DNA of 64,000 bases from Marvinbryantia formatexigens (GTDB taxonomy: Bacteria; Bacillota; Clostridia; Oscillospirales; Ruminococcaceae), in assembly GCA_021771035.1 (NCBI GenBank), contig JAETPU010000009.1, forward strand, positions 62,001-126,000, read 5' to 3'. The stretch's first letter is position 1, and every line of letters begins with the position of its first letter. The notes beneath the pieces are model-generated. The model worked only from the letters and a program-made list of their open reading frames with translations. It made no database searches and was not told the DNA's origin. Both the position numbers and the translations under genes were made by a program. Shown here in pieces: positions 7,306 to 16,891 of the stretch.

Positions 7306-8256
7306 CTAACCCCGGAAAGCTGCCGGGGCACCCTCCCAGTCACCCACCAATTCCACGGCTCTTTGGGCGTCCTGGCGGATCTGGCGGGTGAGTTCCTCCA
7401 GGTTTCCGAATTTTCTTTCCTCTCTGAGAAATTCCAAGAGTTCTACCGGAATCAGCTTCCCGTACAGATCCCCGGAAAACCCCACCGCATGGGTTTCGGC
7501 CAGGACTTCCGCGGAGCCCACTGTGGGCTTAATCCCCACATTGGTGACCGCCGGATAAGCCTTGTCCCCAATTCTGGCAATGGAGGCATAGACCCCAAAC
7601 CTCGGTACCGTAAAATTGGCCGGAAACCGCTGGTTGAGCGTAGGCGCTCCCAGCTGACGCCCCAGGCGCCTGCCATGGACGACCTCAAACTCCAAAGTAA
7701 AGGGAACGCCCAGCAAATCCCGGGCCAGGCCCATTTCTCCCCGGCGCACAGCCAGGCGGATTCTCGTGGAGCTCACGATTCCGCCGTCCCGCTGAATCTT
7801 AGGCAAAACCATCAGCCTGACCCCGGCATTCTCACAGAGCTGCCTGAGCTGTAAAACGGAGCATTGCGCCCCTCGTCCGAACCGAAAATCATCCCCACAG
7901 CACAGAATCCTCGCGTGCATCCGTTCCAAAAGGATCTGTTCAAAGAACTCCTGTCCCGTGAGATTTTTCACCTGTTCAAAGGGAACGGACAGGATCTGCT
8001 GAACACCCAGGCTGTAGAGGCGTGCCTGTTTCTGCCTGGGGGTGAGCAATTCGCTGTACTGGTTCTTGGAATCCGGTACAGTTTCCCGCAGCTCAAAGGT
8101 AAAAACACAGGGAACCAATTCCCCGCCCGCCGCCTGCACCGCCTGGCGGATGACCGCCGCGTGGCCGACATGAACCCCGTCAAACAGGCCCAGTGCCACA
8201 CTGGCTCCTCTGCTTTGCTGAGACGGCAGCCGGGGGGCAATCTGTACGCTGGTCAT
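7306..8256 (-). CDS. ribF: Bifunctional riboflavin kinase / FAD synthetase
   Basis: A 316-residue cytosolic enzyme making FMN and FAD from riboflavin. The N-terminal FMN adenylyltransferase domain shows the nucleotidyltransferase motif ALGLFDGVHVGHAAVI (residues 22-37) and the later SSTRIR motif. The C-terminal flavokinase domain has the GRRLGRQLGAPTLNQ segment (family P-T-A/L-N), although the usual G-x-P-T-A-N signature is slightly diverged. The start ATG overlaps the truB stop in an ATGA arrangement, with AAGGAGG before it, so the two are translationally coupled. Length is typical. Last gene of the operon. Confidence 0.95.
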   Translation of the reverse strand: MTSVQIAPRLPSQQSRGASVALGLFDGVHVGHAAVIRQAVQAAGGELVPCVFTFELRETVPDSKNQYSELLTPRQKQARLYSLGVQQILSVPFEQVKNLTGQEFFEQILLERMHARILCCGDDFRFGRGAQCSVLQLRQLCENAGVRLMVLPKIQRDGGIVSSTRIRLAVRRGEMGLARDLLGVPFTLEFEVVHGRRLGRQLGAPTLNQRFPANFTVPRFGVYASIARIGDKAYPAVTNVGIKPTVGSAEVLAETHAVGFSGDLYGKLIPVELLEFLREERKFGNLEELTRQIRQDAQRAVELVGDWEGAPAAFRG

Positions 8257-9191
8257 AGGACTGCTCCCTCCTTATCCTCAACACGCCCGGGCTTCTCCTC
8301 CAGGCGGGAAAACAGCTTTTTTACCCGCAGCAGCCCCATCTCATCCACATAACCAAGGCCCAGGAACCGGGGAATTTCCCCCTGGGCCAATACGCAAAAC
8401 AACCCCTGGATCTGCCGGCAGCCGAAGCGGTCCGCCTGCATCTTCAGGCCATTGCAAAAATAAAAGGCATCCCGGCGTTCCAAAACAACCTGCGGCAGCC
8501 GGGAAAAGGCTGTGTGAACCGGAAGAATCCATTGTTCCAGCGTTCCGGCATCCCGGGCGGCTTCAATTTCCTGCAGCGTATGGCAGTCTTCCAGGGCATA
8601 GCCCGCCGCCTGTGTCCTGGTGAGCTCCATCAGGGCGGCCCCGCAGCCCAGCGCCTGTCCCAAATCGTCGCACAGGGTGCGGATATAGGTTCCCTTAGAG
8701 CACTCCACAAGCAGCGTATAGTCCGGCGCGGCTTCCTGGATTAGATGAATGGAGCGGATTGTCACCTGCCGGGAGGGGCGCTCAATTTCCTTCCCCTGCC
8801 GGGCCAAATCGCACAGCTTTCGTCCGCCTATCTTCACGGCGGAATACATGGGCGGCACCTGCAGGATGGTTCCGGTAAATTGGGGAAGCAGTTTCTTCAG
8901 TTCGGACGCCCCCACCGTGACGGGAGCCTTTGCAATGACAGTCCCGGTGCGATCCAGGGTATCGGTCCTGATGCCCAGGCGCAGAACCGCCCGATAGGCC
9001 TTATCGGAGTTGGGGAGAATATCGCAGGCTTTGGTGGCGCTCCCCAAAAACACGGGAAGAACCCCGGTCGCCATGGGATCCAACGTCCCCGCATGGCCGA
9101 TTTTTCTCGTTTTCAGGATTCCCCGCAGCTTTGCCACCACGTCAAAAGAGGTAAAACCCTGCGGTTTGTCAATCAGCAGAATTCCATCCAT
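8253..9191 (-). CDS. truB: tRNA pseudouridine(55) synthase TruB
   Basis: A 312-residue enzyme that converts U55 of the tRNA T-loop to pseudouridine. The N-terminus DGILLIDKPQGFTSFDVV and the catalytic motif HAGTLDPMATGVLP (catalytic Asp in GTLDP, about residue 39) are diagnostic. RSIHL and GTYIRTLCDDLG follow in the right order. A C-terminal segment of about 60 residues resembles a PUA RNA-binding domain. The ATG at 9191 is chosen because GGGAGGAG lies 6 bp upstream and the conserved protein begins there; the frame is open further upstream. Overlaps ribF by 4 bp. Confidence 0.95.
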   Translation of the reverse strand: MDGILLIDKPQGFTSFDVVAKLRGILKTRKIGHAGTLDPMATGVLPVFLGSATKACDILPNSDKAYRAVLRLGIRTDTLDRTGTVIAKAPVTVGASELKKLLPQFTGTILQVPPMYSAVKIGGRKLCDLARQGKEIERPSRQVTIRSIHLIQEAAPDYTLLVECSKGTYIRTLCDDLGQALGCGAALMELTRTQAAGYALEDCHTLQEIEAARDAGTLEQWILPVHTAFSRLPQVVLERRDAFYFCNGLKMQADRFGCRQIQGLFCVLAQGEIPRFLGLGYVDEMGLLRVKKLFSRLEEKPGRVEDKEGAVL

Positions 9192-9273
9192 GGCGCCTCT
9201 CCTCCCTATCGTTTGTGTGAACATTTCCCTGCGTAAACGCATGGGCATTTGAAAAGCTTATTTTTTCAGAGGC

Positions 9274-9315
9274 AAGCCGCCCTTTTGTGTCCCAAACAGG
9301 ACCCGGAGGCGGCTT
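9274..9315 (-). other. Hairpin between nrnA and truB
   Basis: AAGCCGCC pairs with GGCGGCTT, with an inner GTCC/GGAC stem. No U-tract on either strand, so probably an RNA stability or processing element inside the operon mRNA. The remaining 253-bp gap holds nothing else recognisable. Confidence 0.45.
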
Positions 9316-9444
9316 ATTTATGAGTTTGAAGTTTTCCCGCAGGGCGGCGGCCAGAAGGCTTCCCGAATCCAGCCGCTCTGTCCCTGATCCCCGGCAGTCC
9401 GTGCCGGAGCGGATACGCTGGAGAATGGGCCTTCCCTGCCGGCC

Positions 9445-10455
9445 TCAGTCCAGCAGTTTGGGGCCGGAGGGAATCCTTTTTGGTGAAGACTGTCCCGCCA
9501 AGGGAGAATGAACCCGGGCCAATTCCAGCCCGATGAGCTCCACCAAAGTCCGCACGGCCTGGGGCAGAGGCGCACGGATTACACAGCCCGCAGCCCGGAA
9601 ATGGCCCCCGCCGCCCAGCTTGGCGCAGAGCGCCGCGGCATCCAGCGCTCCGCCGGTATGCACGCTCACCTTAAAGCTGTCTCCCCGCTGCCGCAGGGTG
9701 ACACCGATTTCCACGCCCTCAATCTGCCTTGGCAGAGAGCTGAGCGTTCCCAATTCCGACTGGGTGGCCCCGGCCTTCTCCACCATCTCCTGGGTGATAT
9801 AGATGAGCGCGCAGGTTCCGCCGTAGTAGTAACGCACCGTATCCAGAACCATCCGTTCGATGGCGATACGCCCTTTGGATTTGATGTCAAACATCCGGCG
9901 GTTGATCCTGTAAGTATCGATGCCGGTTTCCATGAGGCGCGCCGCCGTGCGGTGAAGCTGCGCGGTGGTATTAGAAAATTTAAAGCAGCCGGTATCCGTC
10001 GAGATTCCCGTATACAGCCCGGCGGCAATCCGCTTAGTGAGGGGAACGCCCATCACATCCAAAAGCCGGACAAGAATCTCCGCGGTTGCGGCAGCCTGAG
10101 GCTCCAAAAGCGTCTGCCGCGCGTACAGCGTGTTGGAGGGATGATGATCGATACACAGATCCACATTGCCGGCATAGCGGCGCAGGCGTTCCCCCAACAG
10201 GCGCTCATCCGCCACATCAACCGCCACCACAAAGGGCTGTGTCAGTGCCTGGGAAGGGGCCTTAGGGTATAAAAAGGAGAACTGCGGGGGAAAACTGTCG
10301 CACAGAACCTTGACTGATTTCCCCAGCCCGCGCAGCGCCTCGCATAACGCAAACCCGCTGCCCAGGGTATCCCCATCGGGATCCTGGTGGCATAGAATCA
10401 GAATTTGCCGGTGCTCCAACAGGCTTTGAGCGGCTTGGCGCAAATCAATCCTCAT
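9445..10455 (-). CDS. nrnA: DHH-family bifunctional oligoribonuclease / pAp phosphatase
   Basis: A 336-residue DHH/DHHA1 phosphoesterase of the NrnA type, which degrades nano-RNAs and dephosphorylates pAp. The manganese-binding motifs are present in order: HQDPDGDTLGSG (residues 20-31), VDVADERLLG, and DHHPSNT (the DHH motif). The DHHA1 domain ends with LGGGGHFRAAGC, the substrate-binding GGGH motif. It overlaps the rbfA stop by 11 bp, with AAAGGAAAGAGGA before its ATG. This position, right after rbfA, is the standard one in Firmicutes. Confidence 0.94.
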   Translation of the reverse strand: MRIDLRQAAQSLLEHRQILILCHQDPDGDTLGSGFALCEALRGLGKSVKVLCDSFPPQFSFLYPKAPSQALTQPFVVAVDVADERLLGERLRRYAGNVDLCIDHHPSNTLYARQTLLEPQAAATAEILVRLLDVMGVPLTKRIAAGLYTGISTDTGCFKFSNTTAQLHRTAARLMETGIDTYRINRRMFDIKSKGRIAIERMVLDTVRYYYGGTCALIYITQEMVEKAGATQSELGTLSSLPRQIEGVEIGVTLRQRGDSFKVSVHTGGALDAAALCAKLGGGGHFRAAGCVIRAPLPQAVRTLVELIGLELARVHSPLAGQSSPKRIPSGPKLLD

Positions 10456-10804
10456 GTTCCTCTTTCCTTTTAATGTCCATCAGGACCTTGTTAATTTGGG
10501 CGCTGTACTCAATGGAATCATCCTCCACAAAGTGGAGCTGCGGAGTATACCGCAGCCGCAGACGGCTGCCCAGCTCATGCCGGATATAGCCTGCCGCACT
10601 GTTTAAGCCCTTCACCGCCTGTTTGGCGGCCTCAAGCCCATCCATCGAGCTGATATGCACCTTACAGGCGGAATAGTCATTGGACAAATCCACCTTGACG
10701 ATGCTCAAGAGCCCATTGACCCTGGGATCCTTGACAGTGCGCAAAATTGCCGTCAGTTCCCGTTTTACATCCTCAGCCGTCCGGCTGAATTTAAAAGAAG
10801 CCAC
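10445..10804 (-). CDS. rbfA: Ribosome-binding factor A
   Basis: A 119-residue KH-fold protein that matures the 5' end region of 16S rRNA in the 30S subunit. Family features are FKFSRTAEDVKRELTAIL at the N-terminus, DPRVNGLLSIVKVDLSNDYSACKVHISS in the middle and the RHELGSRLRLRYTPQLHFVEDDS block near the end. GTG at 10804 is taken as the start: AAGGAG lies 7 bp upstream and the conserved protein begins at this residue. Directly coupled to nrnA. Confidence 0.95.
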   Translation of the reverse strand: MASFKFSRTAEDVKRELTAILRTVKDPRVNGLLSIVKVDLSNDYSACKVHISSMDGLEAAKQAVKGLNSAAGYIRHELGSRLRLRYTPQLHFVEDDSIEYSAQINKVLMDIKRKEEHED

Positions 10805-11323
10805 GTGTGTTCTCCTTCCATCAGGTGTGAACATTCGGGAGTGTTACCCACAGGCCCTTTGGCGCCGGTCAAACACCAGCAGGCGCCAAAGGGCAGAACG
10901 TTCCGGTTGATTCGGATATTCTATCAGTGATTTTGGGTTGGCGAAGATACACGCCGGCAGCAGCCCGGCGGACGGCCCCGTTGATACCGGCAGCCGTCAT
11001 CTGCGGCTCTTGCGAAACGCACAGAAAAGCGATGGCATCCCGCGCCAATGTGCTGCTGCGTGTTTTGAGGCGGTGCCCTGCCGATGCCGCCAACCGGGTT
11101 CCGCGAAACAGAAAAGCAGGCGGTAAGGGCAGCCCTGCGCTATCCCCATGCCGCCCGCTGTTTTCATTCGCTGCACGTCAGTTTGAGCCCCGGCAGCTGC
11201 TCTGCCGCGGGATATGCCATACCGGATACCGGACCGCTTTAGAACCCGCGGTTTGGAAGTGGGGTGTCATGCCGGCCGGTTTCTCCCGCCGCGCGGTATC
11301 CGTCCAATTGTGCCAGTACCCGT
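10805..11323. other. Spacer between infB and rbfA
   Basis: A 519-bp gap inside an otherwise tight operon. It contains the perfect hairpin at 10854-10894 and no supportable gene. Neither strand shows an RBS-led coding frame of recognisable type. Confidence 0.55.
10854..10894 (-). other. Perfect 13-bp hairpin in the infB-rbfA gap
   Basis: GCCCTTTGGCGCC pairs fully with its complement around a 15-nt loop. There is no U-tract on either strand. It could be a processing or stability element for the operon mRNA. Confidence 0.55.
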
Positions 11324-14221
11324 TTAGTCTTCCCGGTATTCCTCTACTTCATACGCCTCAAAGACATCGCCTTCCTTGAGATCGCTGAACTTCTCCAGGC
11401 TCATGCCGCATTCGTAACCGCTGGCAACCTCCCGCACATCATCCTTGAAGCGCTTGAGGCTGGCCAGCTTGTCGTCGGCCACGATGATACCGTCGCGCAC
11501 AATCCGGATATTGGCGCTGCGGGTGATTTTGCCCTCCAGCACATAGCATCCGGCAACCGTACCCACATTGCTGATCTTGTACACCTGGCGAACCTCGGCG
11601 CGGCCCAGATCCACATCCCGGAACTTGGGAGCCAGCATACCCTTCATAGCGGACTTCACGTCCTCGATGGCATCGTAGATAATGCGGTACATCCGCAGTT
11701 CTACGCCGTCCCGCTCCGCCATGTCCCTGGCGATGGGATCCGGGCGCACATTGAAGCCGATGATAATGGCATTGGAGGCGGTGGCCAGCATGACGTCGGA
11801 TTCGCTCACGGCACCGACAGCGCCATGGATGACCCGAACGCGGACCTCGTCGTTGGAGATTTTCTCCAGAGACTGTTTGACGGCCTCCACGGAACCCTGC
11901 ACATCCGCCTTAACGATGATGGGCAGTTCCTTCATCTCACCCTGTTCAATCTGGGAGAACAGGTTATCCAGAGTGACCTTCTGGAAGGACTTAAAGACCT
12001 CCTCCTTGGCCTCCTGTTTACGCTGCTCCACCAATTCGCGGGCCAGGCGCTCATCCTCGACGGCGTTGAACACATCGCCCGCCGCCGGGACCTCCGCCAA
12101 ACCGGTGATCTCCACCGGAACGCTGGGGCCGGCCTCCTCAATGGTATTGCCATGGTCGTCGGTCATCACGCGCACACGGCCCACGGCAGTACCGGCGATC
12201 AACACATCGCCCGTATGCAGAGTACCGTTCTGTACCAGCAGAGTGGCAACGGGTCCGCGGCCCTTATCCAAGCGGGCTTCAATGACAGTACCCTTGGCGC
12301 GGCGGGAGGGATTGGCTTTGAGCTCCTTCATATCCGCAACCAGCTGCACCATCTCAAGCAACTCGTCGATTCCCTGGTGGGTTTTGGCGGAAACCGGAAC
12401 GCAGATCACATCTCCGCCCCATTCCTCCGGCACCAGGCCGTACTCGGTGAGCTCCTGCTTCACGCGCTCCACATTGGCGGCTTCCTTATCAATTTTATTG
12501 ATGGCGACAATGATGGAAACTTGGGCGGCCTTGGCATGGTTGATGGCCTCAACCGTCTGGGGCATGATGCCGTCGTCCGCCGCGACCACCAAAATGGCGA
12601 TATCCGTAACCTGGGCGCCTCTGGCACGCATGGAGGTAAATGCCTCATGGCCCGGAGTATCCAGGAACGTGACGGAACGATCCTTCACCTTGACACGGTA
12701 CGCGCCGATATGCTGGGTGATGCCGCCGGCCTCCGTGGAGGTCACATTGGCGTTGCGGATGGCGTCCAGCAGAGAGGTTTTACCATGGTCAACGTGGCCC
12801 ATCACCACCACGACCGGGCTGCGGCCCTCCAGATCCTCTGTGGAGTCGTCGGAATCGTCAATCAGGCGATCCTCGATGGTGACGACCACTTCCCGCTCCA
12901 CTTTGGCGCCAATTTCCATGGCCACCAGGGCCGCGGTATCATAGTCGATAATATCGGAAATGGAAGCCATCACGCCGTTGAGCATCAGCTTCTTGATAAT
13001 CTCGGAGGATTGAACCTTCAGGCGCAGGGCAAGCTCTCCCACCGTAATCTCGTCGGGGATGGTGATCTCCAGCTTCTGACGGCGCTGGCGCTCCAGCTCC
13101 AGCTTGCGCATCTTGGCCTCTTCCTTCTCCTTGCGGGACTGGAAGGGCTTATTCTTACGGGCGGATTTCTGGTTGAGCTTCTGCTTTTTCACCCCATTGT
13201 CCTTGCGTGCCAGATTGGTGGGGGCGATGGTCTCATAGCGCTCATTGTACTTATCCAAATCCACCGAAGCGGCCTTGATGTCAATATGGCGGCGCTCCAT
13301 AACCTCCACACCGTTTTCTTTTACGATAGTGGGCTGGCGGTTGACCACCGGACGGGGCGGCGCTGCCGGAGTTTTCGGCGCGGCAGGACGGGCGGGACGG
13401 GAAGTATTCTGATTCCGATCCCCAAATCTCGGGCCATTGCTGCGCGGGCCGTTGTTATTGAAGGTGCGGTTATCGCCACCGCGCGGGCCGTTGTTACTGA
13501 AGGTACGGTTGTCATTGCCGCGCGGGCCGTTGTTATTGAAAGTCCGGTTGTCATTGCTGCGCGGGCCGTTGTTACTGAAGGTGCGGTTGTCATTGCTGCG
13601 CGGGCCGTTGTTACTGAAGGTGCGGTTATCGCCACCGCGCGGGCCGTTGTTACTGAAGGTACGGTTATCGCCGCCGCGCGGGCCGTTGTTATTGAAAGTC
13701 CGGTTGTCATTGCTGCGCGGGCCGTTGTTACTGAAGGTACGGTTATCGCCGCCGCGCGGGCCGTTGGAAGCCGGGCGCTCCTCAGAATTCCCTGCCGGGC
13801 GTTCCGGCGCCTTGGCGGCTGGCTGGCTGGGGGCGGGCGCCGCCGCAGGTTCCTTGGCTGCGGCAGCAGGCGCGGGAGCTGCAGCGGGCTTCTGGGCCTG
13901 CTGGGGCTTCTCCTGCACCGCGGGGGTTTGCTGGACTTCTGCTTTCTTTTCTGTCATGCTGTCTTCCTTTTTATCCTGAGACTTTGTAGGGGCAGGTTTT
14001 GGTTCCTGCGGTTTCTGATTTTGAAGGGCAAAGTATTCATCGAAACTCTTCACCTGGTTTTTCTGGGTGAAGTGCTCAAATACCACATTGAGTTCCTGCT
14101 CAGTCAGTGCGGTCATATGCTTTTTGGGAGTGTCAAAGTGCTTTCCCAAAAGATCAATCACGTCTTTGCTGGGCACGTTGAGATCCTTCGCCACTTCATG
14201 TACGCGATATTTTACTACCAT
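11324..14221 (-). CDS. infB: Translation initiation factor IF-2 with expanded linker
   Basis: A 965-residue GTPase that delivers initiator tRNA to the ribosome. An IF2_N domain is at residues 4-55 ([22 protein letters not shown]). A long low-complexity linker rich in A, P, E and Q follows, then eight tandem 13-residue repeats of the form NGPR(G/S)(G/N)DNRTF(S/N)N, then a second IF2_N-like segment ([18 protein letters not shown]). The G domain begins with [12 protein letters not shown] near residue 475, with DTPGHEAF and NKIDK following, and the C-terminal domains are complete. The ATG at 14221 has GGAGGAGG upstream; the open frame further upstream lacks conserved sequence. Linker length is unusual; the rest is ordinary. 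Confidence 0.96.
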   Translation of the reverse strand: MVVKYRVHEVAKDLNVPSKDVIDLLGKHFDTPKKHMTALTEQELNVVFEHFTQKNQVKSFDEYFALQNQKPQEPKPAPTKSQDKKEDSMTEKKAEVQQTPAVQEKPQQAQKPAAAPAPAAAAKEPAAAPAPSQPAAKAPERPAGNSEERPASNGPRGGDNRTFSNNGPRSNDNRTFNNNGPRGGDNRTFSNNGPRGGDNRTFSNNGPRSNDNRTFSNNGPRSNDNRTFNNNGPRGNDNRTFSNNGPRGGDNRTFNNNGPRSNGPRFGDRNQNTSRPARPAAPKTPAAPPRPVVNRQPTIVKENGVEVMERRHIDIKAASVDLDKYNERYETIAPTNLARKDNGVKKQKLNQKSARKNKPFQSRKEKEEAKMRKLELERQRRQKLEITIPDEITVGELALRLKVQSSEIIKKLMLNGVMASISDIIDYDTAALVAMEIGAKVEREVVVTIEDRLIDDSDDSTEDLEGRSPVVVVMGHVDHGKTSLLDAIRNANVTSTEAGGITQHIGAYRVKVKDRSVTFLDTPGHEAFTSMRARGAQVTDIAILVVAADDGIMPQTVEAINHAKAAQVSIIVAINKIDKEAANVERVKQELTEYGLVPEEWGGDVICVPVSAKTHQGIDELLEMVQLVADMKELKANPSRRAKGTVIEARLDKGRGPVATLLVQNGTLHTGDVLIAGTAVGRVRVMTDDHGNTIEEAGPSVPVEITGLAEVPAAGDVFNAVEDERLARELVEQRKQEAKEEVFKSFQKVTLDNLFSQIEQGEMKELPIIVKADVQGSVEAVKQSLEKISNDEVRVRVIHGAVGAVSESDVMLATASNAIIIGFNVRPDPIARDMAERDGVELRMYRIIYDAIEDVKSAMKGMLAPKFRDVDLGRAEVRQVYKISNVGTVAGCYVLEGKITRSANIRIVRDGIIVADDKLASLKRFKDDVREVASGYECGMSLEKFSDLKEGDVFEAYEVEEYRED
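13454..13765 (-). repeat. Eight tandem 39-bp repeats inside infB
   Basis: Eight complete in-frame 13-codon units plus a partial ninth ([10 protein letters not shown]) encode the asparagine-, glycine- and arginine-rich linker of IF-2. Units alternate between GG, SN and GN at two positions and S or N near the end, so the array is not freshly amplified. Adjacent near-identical units make copy-number change likely. Confidence 0.9.
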
Positions 14222-14381
14222 ACGATAAAATCCTCCTCCGTAGCCGTTATTCGCTTTCTCTATGCTAAGAACTATCCCGCCGGGCGGCATAATTCGTTGT
14301 ATCAGGTTTGGCCCGGAACCGGCCAGGACATTCGGCCCCGCCGCAATTCCGGAAACGCCTCTCCCAAGCTTACTCTGGAGT

Positions 14382-14744
14382 TTACTTGGCAGAACTGCCC
14401 TCACCCTTGGCCTGCTCCCCATTCCACTGGGCACAGAGGACACGCAGGCGCTTATTCATCCCGGGATTGCACACGGTAAGCACCCCGGAACGCTTGGAAA
14501 CAGCCCACTGGATCTCCTCCATGCTCACCGGCAGCACCGTAATCTGGGCATCCAGCTGGGAGCAAAAGTATTCCACTTCCTTTTTCGACTTCGGGGAAAG
14601 ATCCTGTGTGACAAACACATAATCCGTCCTGGAGGCCATCACTGTATCCTTTACCAAATCAAACCCCAGCACCAGCTGTCCGGCACGTTTGGCCAGGGAC
14701 ACCATGTTGAGTATTTTCTGCCTGTCTCGTTCATTCACCGGCAT
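14382..14744 (-). CDS. ylxQ: YlxQ-type L7Ae/L30e/S12e/Gadd45 family ribosomal protein
   Basis: A 120-residue protein of the L7Ae family, probably an RNA-binding ribosome-associated factor. The segment [26 protein letters not shown] (residues 9-34) is the conserved N-terminal helix-strand region binding kink-turn RNA, followed by [19 protein letters not shown]. It overlaps the rnpM stop, with GGAGGAACTGA before the ATG. In Firmicutes this gene always lies between ylxR/rnpM and infB, which supports the assignment. Confidence 0.92.
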   Translation of the reverse strand: MPVNERDRQKILNMVSLAKRAGQLVLGFDLVKDTVMASRTDYVFVTQDLSPKSKKEVEYFCSQLDAQITVLPVSMEEIQWAVSKRSGVLTVCNPGMNKRLRVLCAQWNGEQAKGEGSSAK

Positions 14745-15003
14745 TCAGTTCCTCCTTCAGCCGCTCATACACCTCTTGGGGAATCTGCATGGAGAAGGAG
14801 CGCTCCAGGCGCCGGGCCTTCTGGGCCTTTTGCAGGCACTCCGGATTTTTGCAGACATAGGCTCCGCGGCCCGCCTTACGGCCTGTCAAATCCATACTGA
14901 TTTCTCCCTGCGGGCTTTTGACAACCCGAACCAGCTCACGCTTGGGCTTCATCTCCCCGCAGCCGCTGCACATTCTCATGGGTACTTTTTTGGTCTGCAT
15001 CAT
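14731..15003 (-). CDS. rnpM: YlxR family RNase P modulator RnpM
   Basis: A 90-residue basic protein of the YlxR (DUF448) family, reported to bind and modulate the RNase P RNA. The family's conserved MRMCSGCGEMKPKRELVRVV near the N-terminus (residues 9-28) and GRKAGRGAYVCKNPECLQKA (residues 41-60) are both present, including the GRGAYVC motif. The two adjacent methionine codons at 15003 follow GGAGAGGAAA; either could be used. Located between nusA and ylxQ as usual. Confidence 0.93.
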   Translation of the reverse strand: MMQTKKVPMRMCSGCGEMKPKRELVRVVKSPQGEISMDLTGRKAGRGAYVCKNPECLQKAQKARRLERSFSMQIPQEVYERLKEELNAGE

Positions 15004-15032
15004 TTTCCTCTCCTTCCTGCTGCAAACTCTAT

Positions 15033-16130
15033 TTACTCAGCCGGGGCCTCCTGGGGCTCCTGCTGGGCCTGCTCGGGCTCAGGTTCCTGCTGGGCGGCGC
15101 TCAGAGGCCGGATATCAATTTTCCATCCGGTCAGACGGGCCGCCAGGCGGGCGTTCTGGCCTTTGTTTCCAATCGCCAGGGAAAGCTGAGAATCGGGAAC
15201 CGTGACCTTACAGGACTTGGGCACATCCTCGCACACCTGGACATCCAGCACCTGGGCCGGGGACAGTGCCGCACAGATGAGCTGCGCAGGATCCTCGGAA
15301 TATTTGACCACGTCGATCTTCTCGCCGCCCAGTTCCTCTACGATGCGGGCCACCCGCACTCCTCTGGCGCCGATACAGGCGCCCACCGCGTCCACATTGG
15401 GGTCCTTGCTGGTGACTGCAATTTTCGTTCTGGAGCCGGCCTCCCTGGAAATGGCCTTTACTTCGACCGTTCCATCGAAAATCTCCGGAACCTCCATCTC
15501 AAACAGGCGCTTGACCAGTCCCGGATGGGTTCTGGAAATCATCATGCGCGGGCCCTTTTCCGTCTCGGCAACCTCGACCACATACACTTTGATGCGGTCG
15601 CCCTCCCGGAGCTCCTCACCGGGAACCTGCTCGCTCTTGGGGAGAATGGCCTCATTTTTGCCCACCTCCAGGGTGGCGGTTCCGCGCTTGGAATCCGTGC
15701 GCAGCACAACTGCGGAGAGGATTTCATGCTCCTTGCTCTGGAACTCCTGCAGCATCTGTCCGCGCTCCGCCTCCCGGATGCCCTGGCGGATGACGTGCTT
15801 TGCAGTCTGGGCTGCAATGCGTCCGAACTGCTTGGTCTCCAGGTGAATTTCCACATTTTCACCAAGCTGCACGGCGGTGTCGTATTTTCTGGCGTTTTCC
15901 AATAAAATCTGAGTTGCGGGGTTTTCCACTTCCTCCACGGCAACCTTGGTCATGTACACATCAAAGCGGCTGCGCACCGGGTCAATATCCACGACCACAT
16001 TTTCCGCTCCGCCGTAATCACGTTTCACTGCGATGGAGATGGCGTTCTTTATTTTTTCCAGCAGGTAGTCCGCCGGAATGCCTTTTTCTTTTTCAAGGAG
16101 TGCCAGTGCCTCAAAAAATTCGGTATTCAT
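15033..16130 (-). CDS. nusA: Transcription termination/antitermination protein NusA
   Basis: A 365-residue RNA-polymerase-binding factor. The N-terminal domain (EFFEALALLEKEKGI, residues 4-18) contacts polymerase. The S1 domain includes GTATLEVGKNEAILPKSEQVPGE, and the two KH domains include GARGVRVARIVEELGGEKIDVV and SLAIGNKGQNARLAARLTGWKIDI. It ends in a short E/Q/P-rich tail and lacks the C-terminal acidic repeats of proteobacteria, as is normal in Firmicutes. Excellent AAGGAGGAG ribosome binding site. Follows rimP. Confidence 0.97.
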   Translation of the reverse strand: MNTEFFEALALLEKEKGIPADYLLEKIKNAISIAVKRDYGGAENVVVDIDPVRSRFDVYMTKVAVEEVENPATQILLENARKYDTAVQLGENVEIHLETKQFGRIAAQTAKHVIRQGIREAERGQMLQEFQSKEHEILSAVVLRTDSKRGTATLEVGKNEAILPKSEQVPGEELREGDRIKVYVVEVAETEKGPRMMISRTHPGLVKRLFEMEVPEIFDGTVEVKAISREAGSRTKIAVTSKDPNVDAVGACIGARGVRVARIVEELGGEKIDVVKYSEDPAQLICAALSPAQVLDVQVCEDVPKSCKVTVPDSQLSLAIGNKGQNARLAARLTGWKIDIRPLSAAQQEPEPEQAQQEPQEAPAE

Positions 16131-16265
16131 AGTTTTAAATACTCCTCCTTCTTATTCTCGCTTATGGGTGGGCCAAAAATTAGTGCCGCCGGGGCGCTTT
16201 GACGTTATCTGTCCCGCACGGCATCTTCCTGCCCATCCGCTGTCAATCAGCGGCAAGCCGCCGGA

Positions 16266-16763
16266 TTAATCCTGCAGTTCGGGGATTTCCCCCTCATATT
16301 GATCCACCAGGCGGATATAGGCCGCCTCGCTTTTGAGAACCTGCATTTCCAGGTCATCATCTAAAAGGAGTGTAATCCCTGCTTCCTCGCAGCCGGTCAT
16401 AATCCCGGTGAAATCCCGGATGCCCTCTACCGGCCGGATGAGGCGTACCTGGACCGGGGAGCCCACATACTTCTGGAAATGCCAGTCCTTCACCAGATCC
16501 CGCTCCACCCCGGGGGACGAGACCTCTAAAATGTAACTCTGTTCGATGGGATCCGCCTGATCCAAAACGGGGCTCAGCGCACGGCTGACAGTTTCGCAGT
16601 CGTCGATGGTGACGCCGCCCTCCTTATCCAGGTATACCCTCAAAAACCACAGAGAGCCTTCTTTTTCAAACCTCACATCCCACAGTTCAACCCCCGCCTC
16701 ACGCACAATCGGTTCCACAAGCTGTGTGACGGTTGCCACTGTGTTTGGTTTTTTTGTCGCCAA
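16266..16763 (-). CDS. rimP: Ribosome maturation factor RimP
   Basis: A 165-residue protein required for 30S subunit maturation, first gene of the operon. Family features are VTQLVEPIVREAGVELWDVRFEKEGS (residues 12-37), LRVYLDKEGGVTIDDCETVSRALSPVLDQ and YILEVSSPGVERDLV. The start appears to be TTG at 16763: AAGGATAGGTG lies about 10 bp before it and no ATG or GTG precedes the conserved start. The gene is preceded by a long leader with a conserved-looking hairpin and a consensus promoter. Confidence 0.94.
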   Translation of the reverse strand: MATKKPNTVATVTQLVEPIVREAGVELWDVRFEKEGSLWFLRVYLDKEGGVTIDDCETVSRALSPVLDQADPIEQSYILEVSSPGVERDLVKDWHFQKYVGSPVQVRLIRPVEGIRDFTGIMTGCEEAGITLLLDDDLEMQVLKSEAAYIRLVDQYEGEIPELQD

Positions 16764-16835
16764 GTTTTACAACACCTATCCTTCATCCTTCCGCTGTTTC
16801 CAAGAAGGGTTCGCGGAAATAGTCCTTAACATAAA

Positions 16836-16869
16836 GGAAAAGAGCGGGTTTTTACTTCCCACTCTTTCC
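16836..16869 (-). promoter_or_regulatory. Leader hairpin with U-rich 3' arm upstream of rimP
   Basis: On the minus strand GGAAAGAGTGGG pairs with CCCGCTCTTTTCC around an A-rich loop, starting about 25 nt after the promoter's -10. A GAGTGGG/CCC(A)CUCUUUU hairpin is, from memory, common before rimP-nusA in Firmicutes, and could act as an attenuator read through by elongation factors. Function here is inference. Confidence 0.55.
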
Positions 16870-16891
16870 TCACCATTCGTATTCTAAATAT

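Noticed and set aside
13454-13765. CRISPR-like repeats in infB
   Set aside because: The 39-bp units are directly tandem with no spacers and stay in the IF-2 reading frame.
11264-14479. Very long plus-strand open frame opposite infB
   Set aside because: It is the antisense of infB, whose minus-strand product is unmistakable IF-2. The plus-strand product has no RBS and is low-complexity.
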